64,000 nt of DNA from the NCBI RefSeq assembly GCF_914767665.1, contig NC_059507.1, positions 35,211,270 through 35,275,269 of the forward strand, written 5' to 3'. The position numbers and the translations under genes are program-made. The notes below the pieces were generated by a model. That model was not told the DNA's origin. It did not search any database and worked only from the letters and a program-made list of their open reading frames with translations. Shown here one piece after another: positions 1-11,494 of the stretch (position 1 is the first letter of the stretch; each line of letters starts with the position of its first letter). Origin of the DNA: Harmonia axyridis. Its lineage: Eukaryota > Arthropoda > Insecta > Coleoptera > Coccinellidae.

Positions 1-278
1 GTCTATGCGGATAAGCCACAAACCCTTGACCATTTGGAAGACAACATTCGCCGTGTTATTGCCGATATACGGCCACAAATGTTGGAAAAAGTAATCGAAA
101 ATTGGACGTCCAGATTGGACTACATCCGAGCCAGCCGTGGCGGTCATATGCCAAAAATCATATTTGAAATGTAATGCCACAAGATTATCTTGCGGATAAA
201 TAAAATTCATGTCAATCGAATAATCCATCGTTGTTTTATAGCAATTTGAAGTTCTATAGCTCTAAAAAAAACACCCTT
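1..278 (+). mobile_element. DD41D (rosa-like) Tc1/mariner element, copy 1, 3' part
   Basis: The copy runs off the left edge of the window. Bases 1-174 are the in-frame last 57 codons of the transposase, ending in a TAA after a C-terminal Gly-Gly-His-Met-Pro segment shared by the other copies. The 3' inverted repeat ends in AAAAAAACACCCTT, followed by a TA at 279-280, as expected for Tc1/mariner insertion. No catalytic residue lies in the visible part. Confidence 0.85.
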
Positions 279-919
279 TATCACCAACGATTTGAGGTGG
301 ACAGCTGATATCCCCGATTTGACACCATTTGGCCATTTTCTTTAGGTAAGTACTAGGCTAGGGTTCACAAAATACTCATTTCCAAGCTTTCAGAAAACCA
401 CATTTCCAGTTCCAATCCCAACAACTCCAAAGTGACAGAAAATGAATTTTCATTAAAGCAGGTGAATCGTTTTCCCTAGCTGAATACGCCACACCATTAA
501 ACTGGCACCATTGTGTTGACTGTAGTTTAATCAAAACCTTCCGTAATAGTCTGGCAAGCGTATGTGCATCGTAACAGTGAATTTTACATGCGAATAGCCA
601 AATTAACTGCTTACCCGTATGACCTCGTGTACGAATACGCAAACAGGGGTGTCTAGTTTGATTAAAAATAAACAATGACCGATTTCGTTCACGCTTCCAA
701 GTACAATAATGCAAATCCTGGTATGGATATCGTCACCGTGAGGGTGAATTCAAAGGAATTACTTTCAGATATATGGGATATTTCCATCGGATTTTCATCC
801 AATTCGAATTAGATAGTGACTGTTCTAGAGTGGATACATATTTTCAATAACAATGTACAACAAGAATGCTCTGTTTTAAATACTCGATATTCACAAAATA
901 TAGGTCTATAAAAAATATA
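279..919. other. AT-rich spacer, nothing recognised
   Basis: A minus-strand frame of 112 codons at 376-714 is Cys- and Trp-rich with no family signature, and I treat it as chance. The stretch lies between two DD41D copies. Confidence 0.5.
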
Positions 920-1806
920 AAGGGTGTTTTCTTTAGAGCTATAGAACTTTAAATTGCAATAAAACAACGATGGATTATTCGATTGACATGAATTTTATTT
1001 ATCCGCAAGATAATCTTGTGGCATTACATTTTAAATATGATTTCTGGCATATGACCACCACGGCTGGCTCGGATGTAGTCCAATCTGGAAGTCCAATTTT
1101 CGATGACTTTTTGCAACATTTGTGCCCGTATATCGGCAATAACACGGCGAATGTTGTCTTCCAAATGGTCAAGGGTTTGTGGCTTATCCGCATAGACCAA
1201 TGACTTTACATAGCCCCCAAGAAAGTAGTCTAGCGGTGTTAAACCACAAGATCTTGGAGGCCAATTCACATGTCCAAAACGTGAAATTAGGCGGTCACCA
1301 AACGTGTCTTTCAATAAATCGATTGTGGCACGAGCTGTGTGACATGTTGCGCCGTCTTGTTGGAACCACAGCTTCTGGATATCATGGTTGTTCAATTTAG
1401 GAATGAAAAAGTTAGTAATCATGGCTCTATACCGATCACCATTGACTGTACCGTTCTGGCCATAATCGCCTTTGAAGAAGTACGGACCAATGATTCCACC
1501 AGCCTATAAAGCGCACCAAACAGTCAGTTTTTCTGGATGTAACGGTCTTTCGACATACACTTGAGGATTAGCTTCACTTCAAATGCGGCAGTTTTGTTTG
1601 TTGACGTAGCCATTCAACCAGAAGTGCGCTTCCGCACAGAAGTATTATTTTCGAAATAAAATTGCACTATTTGCAAGCGTTGTTCAGGCGTGAGTCTAGT
1701 CATGATGAATTGCCAAACCAAACTGAGAATAAATCACTTGACAGTTGTTAAATCGGTCGGCATCTTGAGGAGTAATGCCAACTTAAAGTTATATACTTCG
1801 AGAAAT
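920..1806 (-). mobile_element. DD41D (rosa-like) element, copy 2, 5' terminus lost
   Basis: The 3' inverted repeat starts at 920 next to a TA. The 5' end stops near 1806, without the expected A-run and CACCC. The transposase remnant is on the minus strand. Bases 1024-1422 keep the C-terminal part in frame, with the second (FQQDGATCH) and third (TPLDYF) catalytic aspartates, but the residue before LTPLDYF is Gly instead of the family's Asp. Upstream the frame is broken, and the stretch between the helix-turn-helix and the first Asp is even shorter than in other copies. Confidence 0.85.
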
Positions 1807-2507
1807 GATCCGAAGCATCTCTCATTTTCCTATTCACCTTCAATTTAGAAGCACCCTGATGCGTAAAAAGCGATATTTCGACAGATCATCCTCAAACCTC
1901 CAAGTCGTATCCCTACCACATCCCATTTCGAAAGAACAAAAAACCCACTGAACTCAACCTCTCCACATCCACACCTCCGAAAATCCCATCCGGAATTCGC
2001 CCACCATAAAAATCATTCCCACCGCTGTCGCTCAACAATTTCGCCGGAGAAGAAGGATCCGACGCCGCGCGTCTCGACGCCAGCGTAATACATTCCGGTT
2101 TTTGGCGTTCGCACCCTCGTCAGTTTCCCGTCGTGTCCGACCGATATTTGTGCGTGTATTTGTATTCACGAAGGACCATAAATAATCGTAGAAAGCGACA
2201 ATTCCACGGGGATTCGCGTGCTATAGAACATGTCAATTGGCGAAAACGTTGAGGAAACCGCCAAAGAACACGTTCACGATATATGATCTACAGGAATACC
2301 TACGTGGAAATAACGATTGACGTCTTCTTGAAGTGAGACATCGATTTCGGGGATTTCCCGACATGGGGCGACAGAATAGTGACATATTTTTGGAGGGATT
2401 ACCACCACGTGGATTTTCACGTATCAGTCAAACATTAGGTATCCATTTATTTACGCTCTGGCGGACCTGCGATGACCAAACACTGATATGGTGTACGAAG
2501 TTGTACC
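1807..2507. other. Non-coding spacer with a GC-richer block
   Basis: No gene is recognised. Bases about 2000-2230 are GC-richer than the flanks, without a convincing reading frame. This could be a conserved non-coding island, but that needs alignment. The frame at 2333-2713 runs into the foldback element and is chance. Confidence 0.45.
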
Positions 2508-3432
2508 GGGTTTTTCACCATAATTTGACCCCCCCTTTAACTTTGTTACTAAAAGAGCTGCAAAAAAATGTTTTCTACAAAAGTTTCACAAAACCGACTA
2601 GTGTTTTTCAAAATGATTTCACAAAACGAAATATATACAGAGTGAGCAACATATTGATAGCAACTTCATTTTTTCAAATGGAATACCCTGTATATTTTTC
2701 TATAATTGACTAGCTCTTTTTCCCCTGATTTCAAATATATAACATATGTTTGGCCTATCTGTCTTATTCTGAGTACCACAGAGTTTCTAATTAAGAACCA
2801 CCTAACATGCTCAGTAATCAGTTTTCTAGTGGTAGGCTGCGATAATTCAAAATGCCTTCTTTTGAGTTATCTCATTGGCAACGATATATAACATAAGTTT
2901 GTCATTGAATGAAAATATTCATCGCATATGCACTACACAAAAGCGGAAAAATTTGAAATATTTTCACTTTATGTGAAGAACAATAAAAATAAGAAGGCTA
3001 CAAGGAGAGAAGAATATATGGAGTTGCATCCAAATTATCGAATTCCAATTAATAGTGAAAAAAGTATGTCATATCGTTGACAACGAGATAACTCAAAAAA
3101 GGGGATTTTGAGTTATCGCATTACTGAGCATGCTAGGTGGTTCTTAAAATTTGAAACTCTATGGTACTCAGAATAAGAGAAATAGACCAAACATATGTTA
3201 TATATTCGAAGTCAGGGCAAAAAGGGCTAGTCAAATATAGAAAAATATACAGGGTGTTCCATTTGAAAAAATGAAGTTGCAATCAATATGTTGCCCACTC
3301 TGTATATATTTCATTTTGTGAAATCATTTTAAAAAACACTAGTCGATTTCGTGAAACTTTTGTAGAAAACATTTTTTTGTACCTCTTTCAGTAACACAGT
3401 TAAAGGGGGGGTCAAATTATGGTGAAAAACCC
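2508..3432. mobile_element. Foldback element with ~385-bp inverted arms
   Basis: The left arm (2508-2890) and right arm (3062-3432) are imperfect reverse complements over essentially their whole length. The ends read CGGGTTTTTCACCATAATTT on the left and its complement on the right, each followed by a run of seven C or G. A spacer of about 170 bp separates the arms and holds a short reading frame listed separately. This is the architecture of a foldback or long-TIR MITE. I cannot assign a superfamily. Confidence 0.8.
2928..3080 (+). pseudogene. Short helix-turn-helix-like frame between foldback arms
   Basis: The frame has 50 codons, starts with ATG and ends at TGA. It begins MHYTKAEKFEIFSLYV, is Lys/Glu-rich, and continues with ELHPNYRIP. 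The pattern (aromatic-Thr-x-Glu-Lys, a hydrophobic helix, then a short Arg-rich helix and a Pro-containing turn) resembles the N-terminal helix-turn-helix (DUF4817-type) found in some insect Tc1/mariner-like transposases. It fills almost the whole loop of the hairpin element, so it is probably the leftover N-terminus of that element's transposase. Family assignment is by eye only. Confidence 0.4.
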
Positions 3433-3969
3433 GTTACATTCACTTCATCTTCATTATACACGAAATGATGGTTTAACCTCTTTTGTAATGATTTTAGGTA
3501 GGGTTTTCTCAAGAATATTTTCAAAATTTCGATATTTTAGCACTACAACTTTTAAACCAGAGGTGATAGACAAAATCTCGGTCTCTTTTTCTGAGAAACT
3601 AACAAGGGTAGTAATCATTTTTGGCCACCTTCTATTGTTTTCGAGTTATAAGCGAAAATTGCTCGACATGTCAAGTAGAAGTCGATTTCGTCTGCCGACG
3701 CCTCAAGAAAATTGCCAAAAAACAGGTGAAGATCAGAGTTCATTGATCATCTTTGTCAAATAACCCAGATGAAAGATCCCTTGAATGAATACCCGACACA
3801 TATTTCGCGAAATTCAAGTTATATAAATGTCAACTTTTAATTTCCTGAATGTTCAGAACTATCAACTCAACCGTTGAGGAATATTTCTTCCATCCTTATA
3901 TTCCTATGCAACGTTTATTGGTGGAAACGAAGTAACAATACTATTTTATCCAAATCGATTACTCAACGG
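3433..3969. other. Spacer, no gene recognised
   Basis: A plus-strand frame of 114 codons starts inside the foldback arm and runs to 3763. It shows no domain, and its first part is repeat sequence. Confidence 0.5.
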
Positions 3970-4896
3970 AATGGTGTTTTTTTTAAAGCTATGGAACTTT
4001 AAATTGCAATAAAACAACGATGGATTATTCGATTCACAAGAATTTTATTTATCCGCAAGATAATCTTATGGCATAACATTATAAATATGATTTCTGGCAT
4101 ATGACCGCCACGGCTGGCTCGGATGTAGTCCAATCTGGACGTCCAATTTTCGATGACTTTTTCCAACATTTGTGTTCGTATATCGGCGAATGTTGTCTTC
4201 CAAATGGTCTAGGGTTTGTGGCTTATCCGCATAGACCAATGACTTTACATAGCCCCACAGAAAGTAGTCTAGCGGTGTTAAATCACAAGATCTTGGAGGC
4301 CAATTCACAGGTTCAAAACGTGAAATTAGGCGGTCGCCAAACGTGTCTTTCAATAAATAGATTGTGGCACGAGCTGTGTGACATGTTGCGCCGTCTTGTT
4401 GGAACCTCAGCTCCTGGACATCATAGTTGTTCGATTCAGGAATGAAAAAGTTAGTAATCATGGCTCTATACCGATCACCATTGACTGTAACGTTCTGGCC
4501 ACCATCGTTTTTGAAGAAGTACGGACCAATGATTCCACCAGCCCATAAAGCGTACCAAACAGTCAGTTTCTGGATGTAACGGTGTTTCGACATACACTTG
4601 AGGATTAGCTTCACTCCAAATGCGGCAGTTTTGTTTGTTGACGTAGCCATTCAACCAGAAGTGCGCTTCATCGCTAAATAAAATAAAATGGACGTAGTGC
4701 TCGATACGTATTCCGCACAGAACCATTATCTTCGAAATAAAATTGCACTATTTGCGAGCGTTGTTCAGGCGTGAGTCTATTCATGATGAATTGCCAAACC
4801 AAACCGAGAATAAATCATGTGACAACTGTTAAATCGGTCGCCATCTTGAATAGTATTGCCAACTTAAAGTTATATACCTCTTAAAAAAATACCCGA
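3970..4896 (-). mobile_element. DD41D (rosa-like) element, copy 3
   Basis: Both inverted termini are present (AATGGTGTTTTTTTT at the left, AAAAAAATACCCGA at the right, followed by TA at 4897). The minus-strand transposase is split by frameshifts into 4475-4726 (LFSDEAHFWLNGY, first Asp) and 4066-4650 (FQQDGATCH and TPLDYFLWGY, second and third Asp). The helix-turn-helix remnant near 4750 is fused directly to the first-Asp motif, the internal deletion shared by the family. Confidence 0.88.
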
Positions 4897-7449
4897 TATA
4901 ATAAAACCAAATTACATCCCTAAAATCATCTGCATTCACCTTACGACCCCATTGTAATGTTCAAATGCGTCAATTCCACTAATCGAAAAGCAAAAACTGA
5001 CAGTCAGACGATAACACACCAAGTTGCACAAAAACACAGGGTTCTCGTGCTTCGGAATCGACATTTCACGCGATTGACAAAAAAAAACCGGGCGCGATAA
5101 CGTAATAATTTTCACGCCACCGGTTAAAAGAACTGGGCGTTCCAGAGACTTGTAGAAGTCAACAGAAAAACATGGGACATTGAACAGGCCGCCAGGTGGA
5201 ATGTCACGCAGCCAATTAAATAGCGTACTCAGAAGTATTTCGGTCGTTTTCGAGGCCTAAAGGAGCCACACACGATCGGTTCAACTCGTATTGTAAGTTC
5301 GTAGATGTCAGCGGCACTTTTCGTATCATAGAGCTCACGATGGAGAAGATAAATTATATTGCTACTTCTTGTTGTACCATATGTAATTAGATAATATCGA
5401 CAGGAGCTTTTGAGAGCTAGAATTTGGAGGTTGTTATAAGCTCTGACTCTCTCGACTAAGAATTTCGAAATTTCACCTAGTTATGAAAGATTGAAGTTGT
5501 TCAACTTTGATGTTAGATAACAAGTTGATCCGCTTTGATGTTAAATAACTAAGGTTTTTTTTTCATTTTTTCGTTTCAAATTTTCACTTTGTGTTGTCAT
5601 CATTCATGTTATCATTTTGAAGCACATAAAATTCGGTTTCTCCATGTTCATGTGTCACTGATTGTAACTTATTGGTTTTAGCCTGAGGAAGGCCTTATAA
5701 AGGCCAAAGCGTTGTGAAAGAATGGAGTGAAACTTGTTCACTTTTTGACTTTCTGAGACCAATATTTCCCAACTTTAGTTGTTCAACAGTTCCTGAATCA
5801 ATAACATTTTCAGATCGTATAAGTTCCAAAAAGAGAATGAAGTCCTTATTACATACAAAATGTTTCAATAGCATAAACGATATTTCTATGATACCTTTCC
5901 TAATTGTTTGTTATTTGTTCTATTATTGTTGTTATTCTCTATAATAAATTATAAGTTTTTTTCTCTATGATGTGACTTGTCTCATGCATTTATAGTGTCT
6001 GAAGCGGTCAATAAATGTTATTTTAATATTTTTCTGTGGTGTCTCAAACTCAAAAAATTTCAAATATAATTTTCCTTCGATTTCTTCCAAAGAATCCGTT
6101 GAACTAGGTCACCTCGAATTTATTCTTCGACCTCTTCCGTATGAGAGAATTTTTATGTTTCTCTTTGAGACCTTTTCAGGTTTGAATCGAGCCACATGTT
6201 GCATTTCAACCCGCGGTTGTTACAAGAAGTTGTTACACGTATGTCTTAAAAGTGCCGTATAACCAGTGCAGTAAAAACTCGAGATGTTTTAGTGTTGGAG
6301 TAAAATGAGGTTTTCTAGCGTATAGTTAAGAGTGGGTAGTTTGGAAGTATGTGGATACATAAGTGGAGCTCAACTTGAAATTGTTATTCGGTTTCAAGAA
6401 TGAAGTTTCTTAATCTTTCTAGAGTAACTAGAGTAGTAAAATTAAAGAATTAGCTCCAATTAGATGGATCAAACATAAAAGTAATTTCTTTTTGAGCAGA
6501 TGTTCCCCGAACCGATCGCTTCATCATTTCGTTACAATGCCTATGTTTTTCGAATTTTTGAAATGATCTCAAACGATAATGATCGACTCACTGATGTCAA
6601 ATCTGTCTTCACATTCAATTTCGTCCGTCCGCTTGGCCGTAAACACGATGACTCTAGAATTTAAAATCATAGAAAAATTGAATGGATAAAACCAAGTGTT
6701 TTTTCCACATATATATCCGTGGATGTTTAAAATTTGTTATCCTGTTAAATTCCAAACTGAAGATTCGATCTTTAGAAGAGTAATAACAATCACAATTAAT
6801 GCGAAATATCGTGTTGATTGCGTGATCAAAACCATAAAAAATTACAGAAGAATATCGAAAAACGTAATGTAATGTAAATTCGCAGCTCATTCGAATAAGA
6901 AATCTCGAAAATGGTACTTCGTTTCCAATTTTTTTTTATTTTCTATGGTTCTGGTGAAGTGATCACCTTGAGATTTTGCGAGGAGCTTTCAATTATTATT
7001 TCATATCAACACCGAAAATTCCAATTTCCTCATTAGTGCGGTCACAGAAATATTCGGTAATTTTTTCTACTTTTCATTCCGACCATCAGTTACCAATATT
7101 TTAGGTTTTCCACTTCAACATCCAATTCAATTTTCGAAATTGGCACTTCCTAGAACAATCGTGCAAAAACCCAACCCTTCCAGCGGCGTAGAACTCGACG
7201 GTACCGCAATTGTCGACCGGATTTCCGGGTCCGAAACATCCGGTTTTGCCCCCTCTTTATCTGTTGCGGCACGTCGCGGTCGTCTGGAAATTGAAAACAA
7301 TTCGCAATGGCACGTTAATGGATTCGATTCTGCAATTGTATTTTGCGGCAGATTCGGTTATTACGGGTCTACGTGATGAAACGAACCAGCGCAATATTTC
7401 GGAATCGATACGAGCGCTCTGCTCTGTTGTTGTGCCACGGTTCTGGCGG
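4897..7449. other. Long spacer: GC-rich patch and AT-rich DNA
   Basis: No gene is recognised over about 2.5 kb. Bases 5040-5270 are GC-richer. A small hairpin motif near 5676-5712 is discussed under findings. Frames at 5714-5944, 6654-6890 and 7140-7376 are short and without family signature. The last overlaps a GC-rich stretch and its neighbouring frame is equally open. Confidence 0.5.
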
Positions 7450-7454
7450 ATAGA

Positions 7455-8440
7455 CCTGCATGTTCAAGTGGGAATATCTGTTGGTCAAGGTATGGCGCTA
7501 ATGAGATGTTATTGAGGATTCGAATTCTTCGATTCTATCAGAAAATAATAAAATTGTAGTTGTAACTATCAAGTCACAAAATGGCGAATGCGCTGCATGT
7601 TCAAGTGAGAATTTCTGTTGGTCAAGCTATAGCACTAATAAGATGTTATTGAGGATTCGAATTCTTCGATTATATCATAAAATAATTGTAGTAGGGAATT
7701 GGAATTCAATACCCAAAAACCGTAACAAACCTAAAATGACGTGCCTACTAAAATTGTAAGTGTAACTTTCAGGGCACAAAATGGCGAATGCGTTGCATGT
7801 TCAATTGGAGATTCCTATTAGTCAAACTATAGCGCTAATGAGATGTTATTGAGGATTAGAATTCTTCGATTATATCATAAAATAATCGTGGTAGGGTTGG
7901 AATTGGAAATTCGAATTCAATATCCAATAATCGCAACAAACCAACAATGAATGTCTACTAAAATTGTAAGTGTAACTTTCAAGAAACAAAATGAAGAATG
8001 CGCTGCGTGTTCAATTGGAGATTTCTGTTAGTCAAACTATAGCGCTAATGAGATGTTATTGAGGATTCGAATTCTTCGATTATATCATAAAATAATCGTG
8101 GTAGGATTGGAATTGAAAATTCGAATTCAATATCCAATAATAGTAACAAACCTACAATGAACGTCTACTAAAATTGTAAGTGTAATGTTCAAGTCACAAA
8201 ATGGCGAATGCGCTGCATGTTCAATTGGGGATTTCTGTTGGTCAAGCTATAGCGCTAATGAGATGTTATTGAGGATTCGAATTATTCGATTTTATCAGAG
8301 ATTAATTAATGTAGAGTTGGAATTGGAAATTGGAATTCAATTCCCAAAATCACGACAAACTTGAAATGACGTGTGTAAGAGTAACTTTGAAGCTACAAAA
8401 TGGCGAATGCGTTATTTGTTCAACCCATCATACATCAACT
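7455..8440. repeat. Tandem repeat, ~200-210-bp unit, nearly five copies
   Basis: The phrase AAATGGCGAATGCG (or a close variant) recurs at about 7579, 7779, 7989, 8199 and 8399, spaced about 200, 210, 210 and 199 bp. Each unit also holds GAGATGTTATTGAGGATT and TACTAAAATTGTAAGTGTAA. The first unit is incomplete and the last fades into a TACAGGGTG terminus at 8455. This is minisatellite or satellite-like DNA and no reading frame spans the units. Confidence 0.85.
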
Positions 8441-9805
8441 GAAAATATGTTTCATACAGGGTGTAACTAAATAAGGGCTACAAACTTGAGGGGGTAATTC
8501 TGCATAAAAAAAATAATGACAGTTTGTATAATAATTTTTCAATACAAATTCTTTATACTCCTAGATGCGGTTGTTAAAGTTTTTCTTAAAAACCGACTAT
8601 TTATTTATTGCTCAGAAAGCAGTCGAGATATTCTAATGAAATTTGATGGTTTTCAAGAGGTAGCTAATGCGCAATGTATTGAACATGCAATTGATAGTTT
8701 TATGTTCATCATTGCGCACATACGGGTACTGATCTCTTTGAAAAAAGCTACGGCATTGAAATATTCCAAGCTAAAAAACATTCTTGAATATATGAATAAT
8801 TATAATTATATAATTATGACATGCCAAGTCCTTCACAATATGACATATCTTAATGAAATATTCGATTTTTGTCTTAAAATGCAATTCCGAAAATGACGAT
8901 ATATCAGTAACAAACCAAGAAAATTCAAAGTATCCAAAAGTGTACAAATTGAGTAAAAGGTTAACAAATTGTATAACAAAATTCACATGAAGACAGACGT
9001 ATCTTCCATTGTACATATTTATATTTCACATAGAAGAGTAAGAGAGAAAATCTATAACTACTTGTCGTAATTGTTTTCTCTGTGAATTATTACTAGAGAA
9101 ACAGTTCCTCTCAGTTAGCTCACGATTCCTTGATTGCAATTTTTTTGAAATAGATATACCTACGAGTTGTAAATTCAGTAAATTTTTGAACTAATGAGGA
9201 GACACCAATGAGGAAAAATTGTATTAAAAATACAATGATTCCAAAACGTAAATCTGTCTTTATGTTAATTTAATTGCTCAATTTATTAATTTTTTTTTCT
9301 GAATTTGTACAGTTTTGAATATTTTTTGATTTTATTTAGGTTGGTTATTGATATTTTGTCATTTTTGGTATTGTATTTCAATACAATGCATGATGCAGGG
9401 AACATATATCGCTCGGTGAAACTTCGATTTGTTTGCTTCTTTTAAAAATTACCTTTCCAAAGGTATAAATTTTCAAAATTCATTCAATTTCCCATAGGGA
9501 GTCACGGACATCAATATTTTTCAACCTCTTATTCATTTCATAATTTATTCGGATTGATTCATTTCAATTCGGAGGGAATAATCACATGAATCTCATAGCA
9601 AGAATGGTAACTTTACACCAAGCAACTTCCCAATTCATAGGTCTCCAGAAACCTTCAGAGAAAAGTGGTAGTTGTAGGACGACGCAAACAGATGGCATTC
9701 AGAGGGAAATATAACTTCTAGCTCCGCATCCGTTCACGACATGCAGAGAACTAAAAAAAATCGTATCTAAAATAGTAAAAGTTTCAATCTTCAACCCATC
9801 ATTAC
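8441..9805. other. AT-rich spacer with TACAGGGTG motif
   Basis: A TACAGGGTG terminus, found on many repeats here, lies at 8455. A plus-strand frame of 126 codons at 8516-8896 is Ile/Phe/Asn-rich, has no recognisable domain and may be chance or repeat-derived. Bases 9678-9805 would be intron of the minus-strand gene whose first exon follows. Confidence 0.4.
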
Positions 9806-9877
9806 CTTCCTGAGCATGTCCTCCAACGAGTCCATGTCGGAGCCTCCGTTGTTGTTGTTGCCGCTCGGCTGCACCAT
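9806..9877 (-). CDS. First coding exon of an unidentified host gene
   Basis: On the minus strand an ATG at 9877-9875 opens 24 codons. They encode a short Asn run (residues 7-10) and then an acidic, amphipathic segment ending SLEDMLRK. The exon ends after a complete codon at 9806 and is followed by AAG|GTAATG, a good 5' splice donor. Codons are GC-rich, unlike the surrounding DNA, and the upstream stretch to about 10030 is also GC-rich with an E-box CACGTG at 10020-10025. This fits a 5' UTR plus a short first exon with the rest of the gene to the left, beyond a long intron. The encoded peptide suggests a nuclear regulator, but I do not recognise the protein. No second exon was found in the window. 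An overlapping minus frame of 92 codons is a shadow. Confidence 0.5.
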
Positions 9878-10060
9878 GGAAAATTGACAGTTGACGTAGA
9901 CGACGACACCAGCCGGCACGTCGCAGCAAACAGTCCCTATCTGGTATTCCACCGACGAAGGGACGTTTCTCGATCACATATCACTGGGGGGCACACTTTC
10001 GCGCACGGGATCTCCTAGTCACGTGGATTCCGGGGGTGGGTGTTAGATTTCACCACGTAC
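9878..10060 (-). promoter_or_regulatory. Candidate 5' UTR/promoter of the 9806-9877 exon
   Basis: This GC-rich block lies directly upstream of the ATG on the minus strand. It contains CACGTG (10020-10025) and a TCAGT-like initiator candidate near 9983. No TATA box was seen. The call rests on position and composition. Confidence 0.3.
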
Positions 10061-11080
10061 TATCACTCCTTCTTCTTCTTCGACGACGACGACGGGCGAA
10101 ACTGAAACGTGCGATCTCACGTTGAGATTGGAGGGAAAAGACCGCACTGACACCATAGGGATGATTTTTGCGTGTGTGGTAGGTTTGGGGTTCGTCCCAA
10201 TTGGTGAACTTGGGTAAGAATGGGTTGGATGGGCGACGATGCATAATTTGTTGTGGAGATTTGCCGAATTTTGAGATCATTGAATTTTCGTAGTTAATTA
10301 ATATAAATTCAATCCCTAAGAAGAATTTTACTTGGGAGCTCTACTACTATTGTGAATATACTATAAAACTTTAAATCAGGTGCACCTCAAACTAGGTGTT
10401 TGAAGGATGAATATTTCATCAACTTTTCGTAACCTCAAATAAAATAAACTATTTTCTTTTCTTGAATGGATGCACCGTTTTCGAGAGTAATGTATTCATA
10501 GAATACATTGCATAAAAATTGGAAAATATCGAGGTGAGAAAATGTTGTTTGTTTTGAACTTTGCCCTCCAGTTTGAGAAGCATCTAATTGAAATTTTTAT
10601 AGTATGTACATAATAGTAACTACATGTCCTAAGGAATTAGAGTCATACTGAATTCCATAATTTTTCTGCGTTAGTTCCGAAAAAAATAAATGAAGGTTTT
10701 ACCTTTGAGAGGCAGTTTCTTCATCAAGAAACTTTTAAAGAAAAAATTATTTAAAATTGTCTCATATTTTTGTAGAAAACGCCGGAGAATTAAAGAAAGC
10801 TTATTCTGGAACACCCCATATCAATATTGTGGGTGGCTGAGTGGTGTAAAAATAAAGACGACTAATAATTTAAGATGTTAATACGGGAGCATAGAGATCA
10901 ACAGTGGCAATAATTATATTCGACAATACTTTTATTTATTCATCTTATTCTTCTTTCAGCGGCGTCTCTAAATATAAAGTAGATATTCGAAATTATTAAT
11001 CATAGAATGAAACACGAGTTTTAATGATCAGATTCTTTCATTAATTCAATTTTCCTACTAGTGATTCGAAAGTGATACTA
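10061..11080. other. Spacer with a short TTC/GAC trinucleotide tract
   Basis: Bases 10070-10097 hold a short (TTC)n(GAC)n tract. The frames at 10050-10280 and 10690-10881 have no family signature. The remainder is AT-rich and featureless to me. Confidence 0.45.
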
Positions 11081-11284
11081 CACAAAAAGTACTAAAAACA
11101 TACAAGGATTCTCAATCAATAAATCTAAGTTTTCACTAGTCGAAGATATAAAATGTATAAAATTAGGTTAAATATTTATTGACTGGATGACAGACGTAGA
11201 AATAACACAGGCATGTGTCAACCCGTATAGAAATATACATTTCTATTGATTGAGAATCCTTGTATGTTTGTAATACTTTTTGTG
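11081..11284. mobile_element. Short MITE, 204 bp, ~41-bp terminal inverted repeats
   Basis: The left end CACAAAAAGTACTAAAAACA and the right end (its near complement) match over about 41 bp, continuing into ACAAGGATTCTCAATCAATA on both sides. There is no coding capacity. The target duplication is unclear. Confidence 0.75.
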
Positions 11285-11494
11285 TTTTGTAGCTTGTTGC
11301 TGTGTTTAATGACAGTAAGATTTTGTTTTGTATATATATCTTTTCTTATTATACATGAGTGTCATTTCAGGACAACCTGATGATGGTGTGAGTTCTAACC
11401 GAAATCGATGGCTGAATAAATATAATATATATAACCAGTGTGTTTTTCTTCATTTCATATTAAATTATATGTACACACTGATGGAGAAATACAT

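Noticed and set aside
970..1203. A conserved ~77-codon protein starting MDYSIDMNFIYPQDN, seen at several places on alternating strands
   Set aside because: It is the antisense of the DD41D transposase C-terminus and 3' end. It is repeated because the element is, and the sense strand carries the catalytic motifs.
1234..1262. Inactivation of DD41D copy 2 by the Asp-to-Gly change before LTPLDYF
   Set aside because: By alignment with mariner (APSDYHLF) the catalytic Asp is the one in PLDY, which is intact, so this change alone is not diagnostic.
7455..8440. CRISPR-like array
   Set aside because: Whole 200-bp units repeat, without short repeats and unique spacers, and the sequence is eukaryotic.
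8516..8896. 126-codon plus frame as a gene
   Set aside because: AT-rich, no domain, starts next to a TACAGGGTG repeat end. Length is possible by chance at this composition.
9699..9977. 92-codon minus frame over the first-exon candidate
   Set aside because: It is in another phase from the ATG and donor that make a coherent exon. Its Gln/Arg-rich content comes from the CAA/CGG repeats read out of frame.
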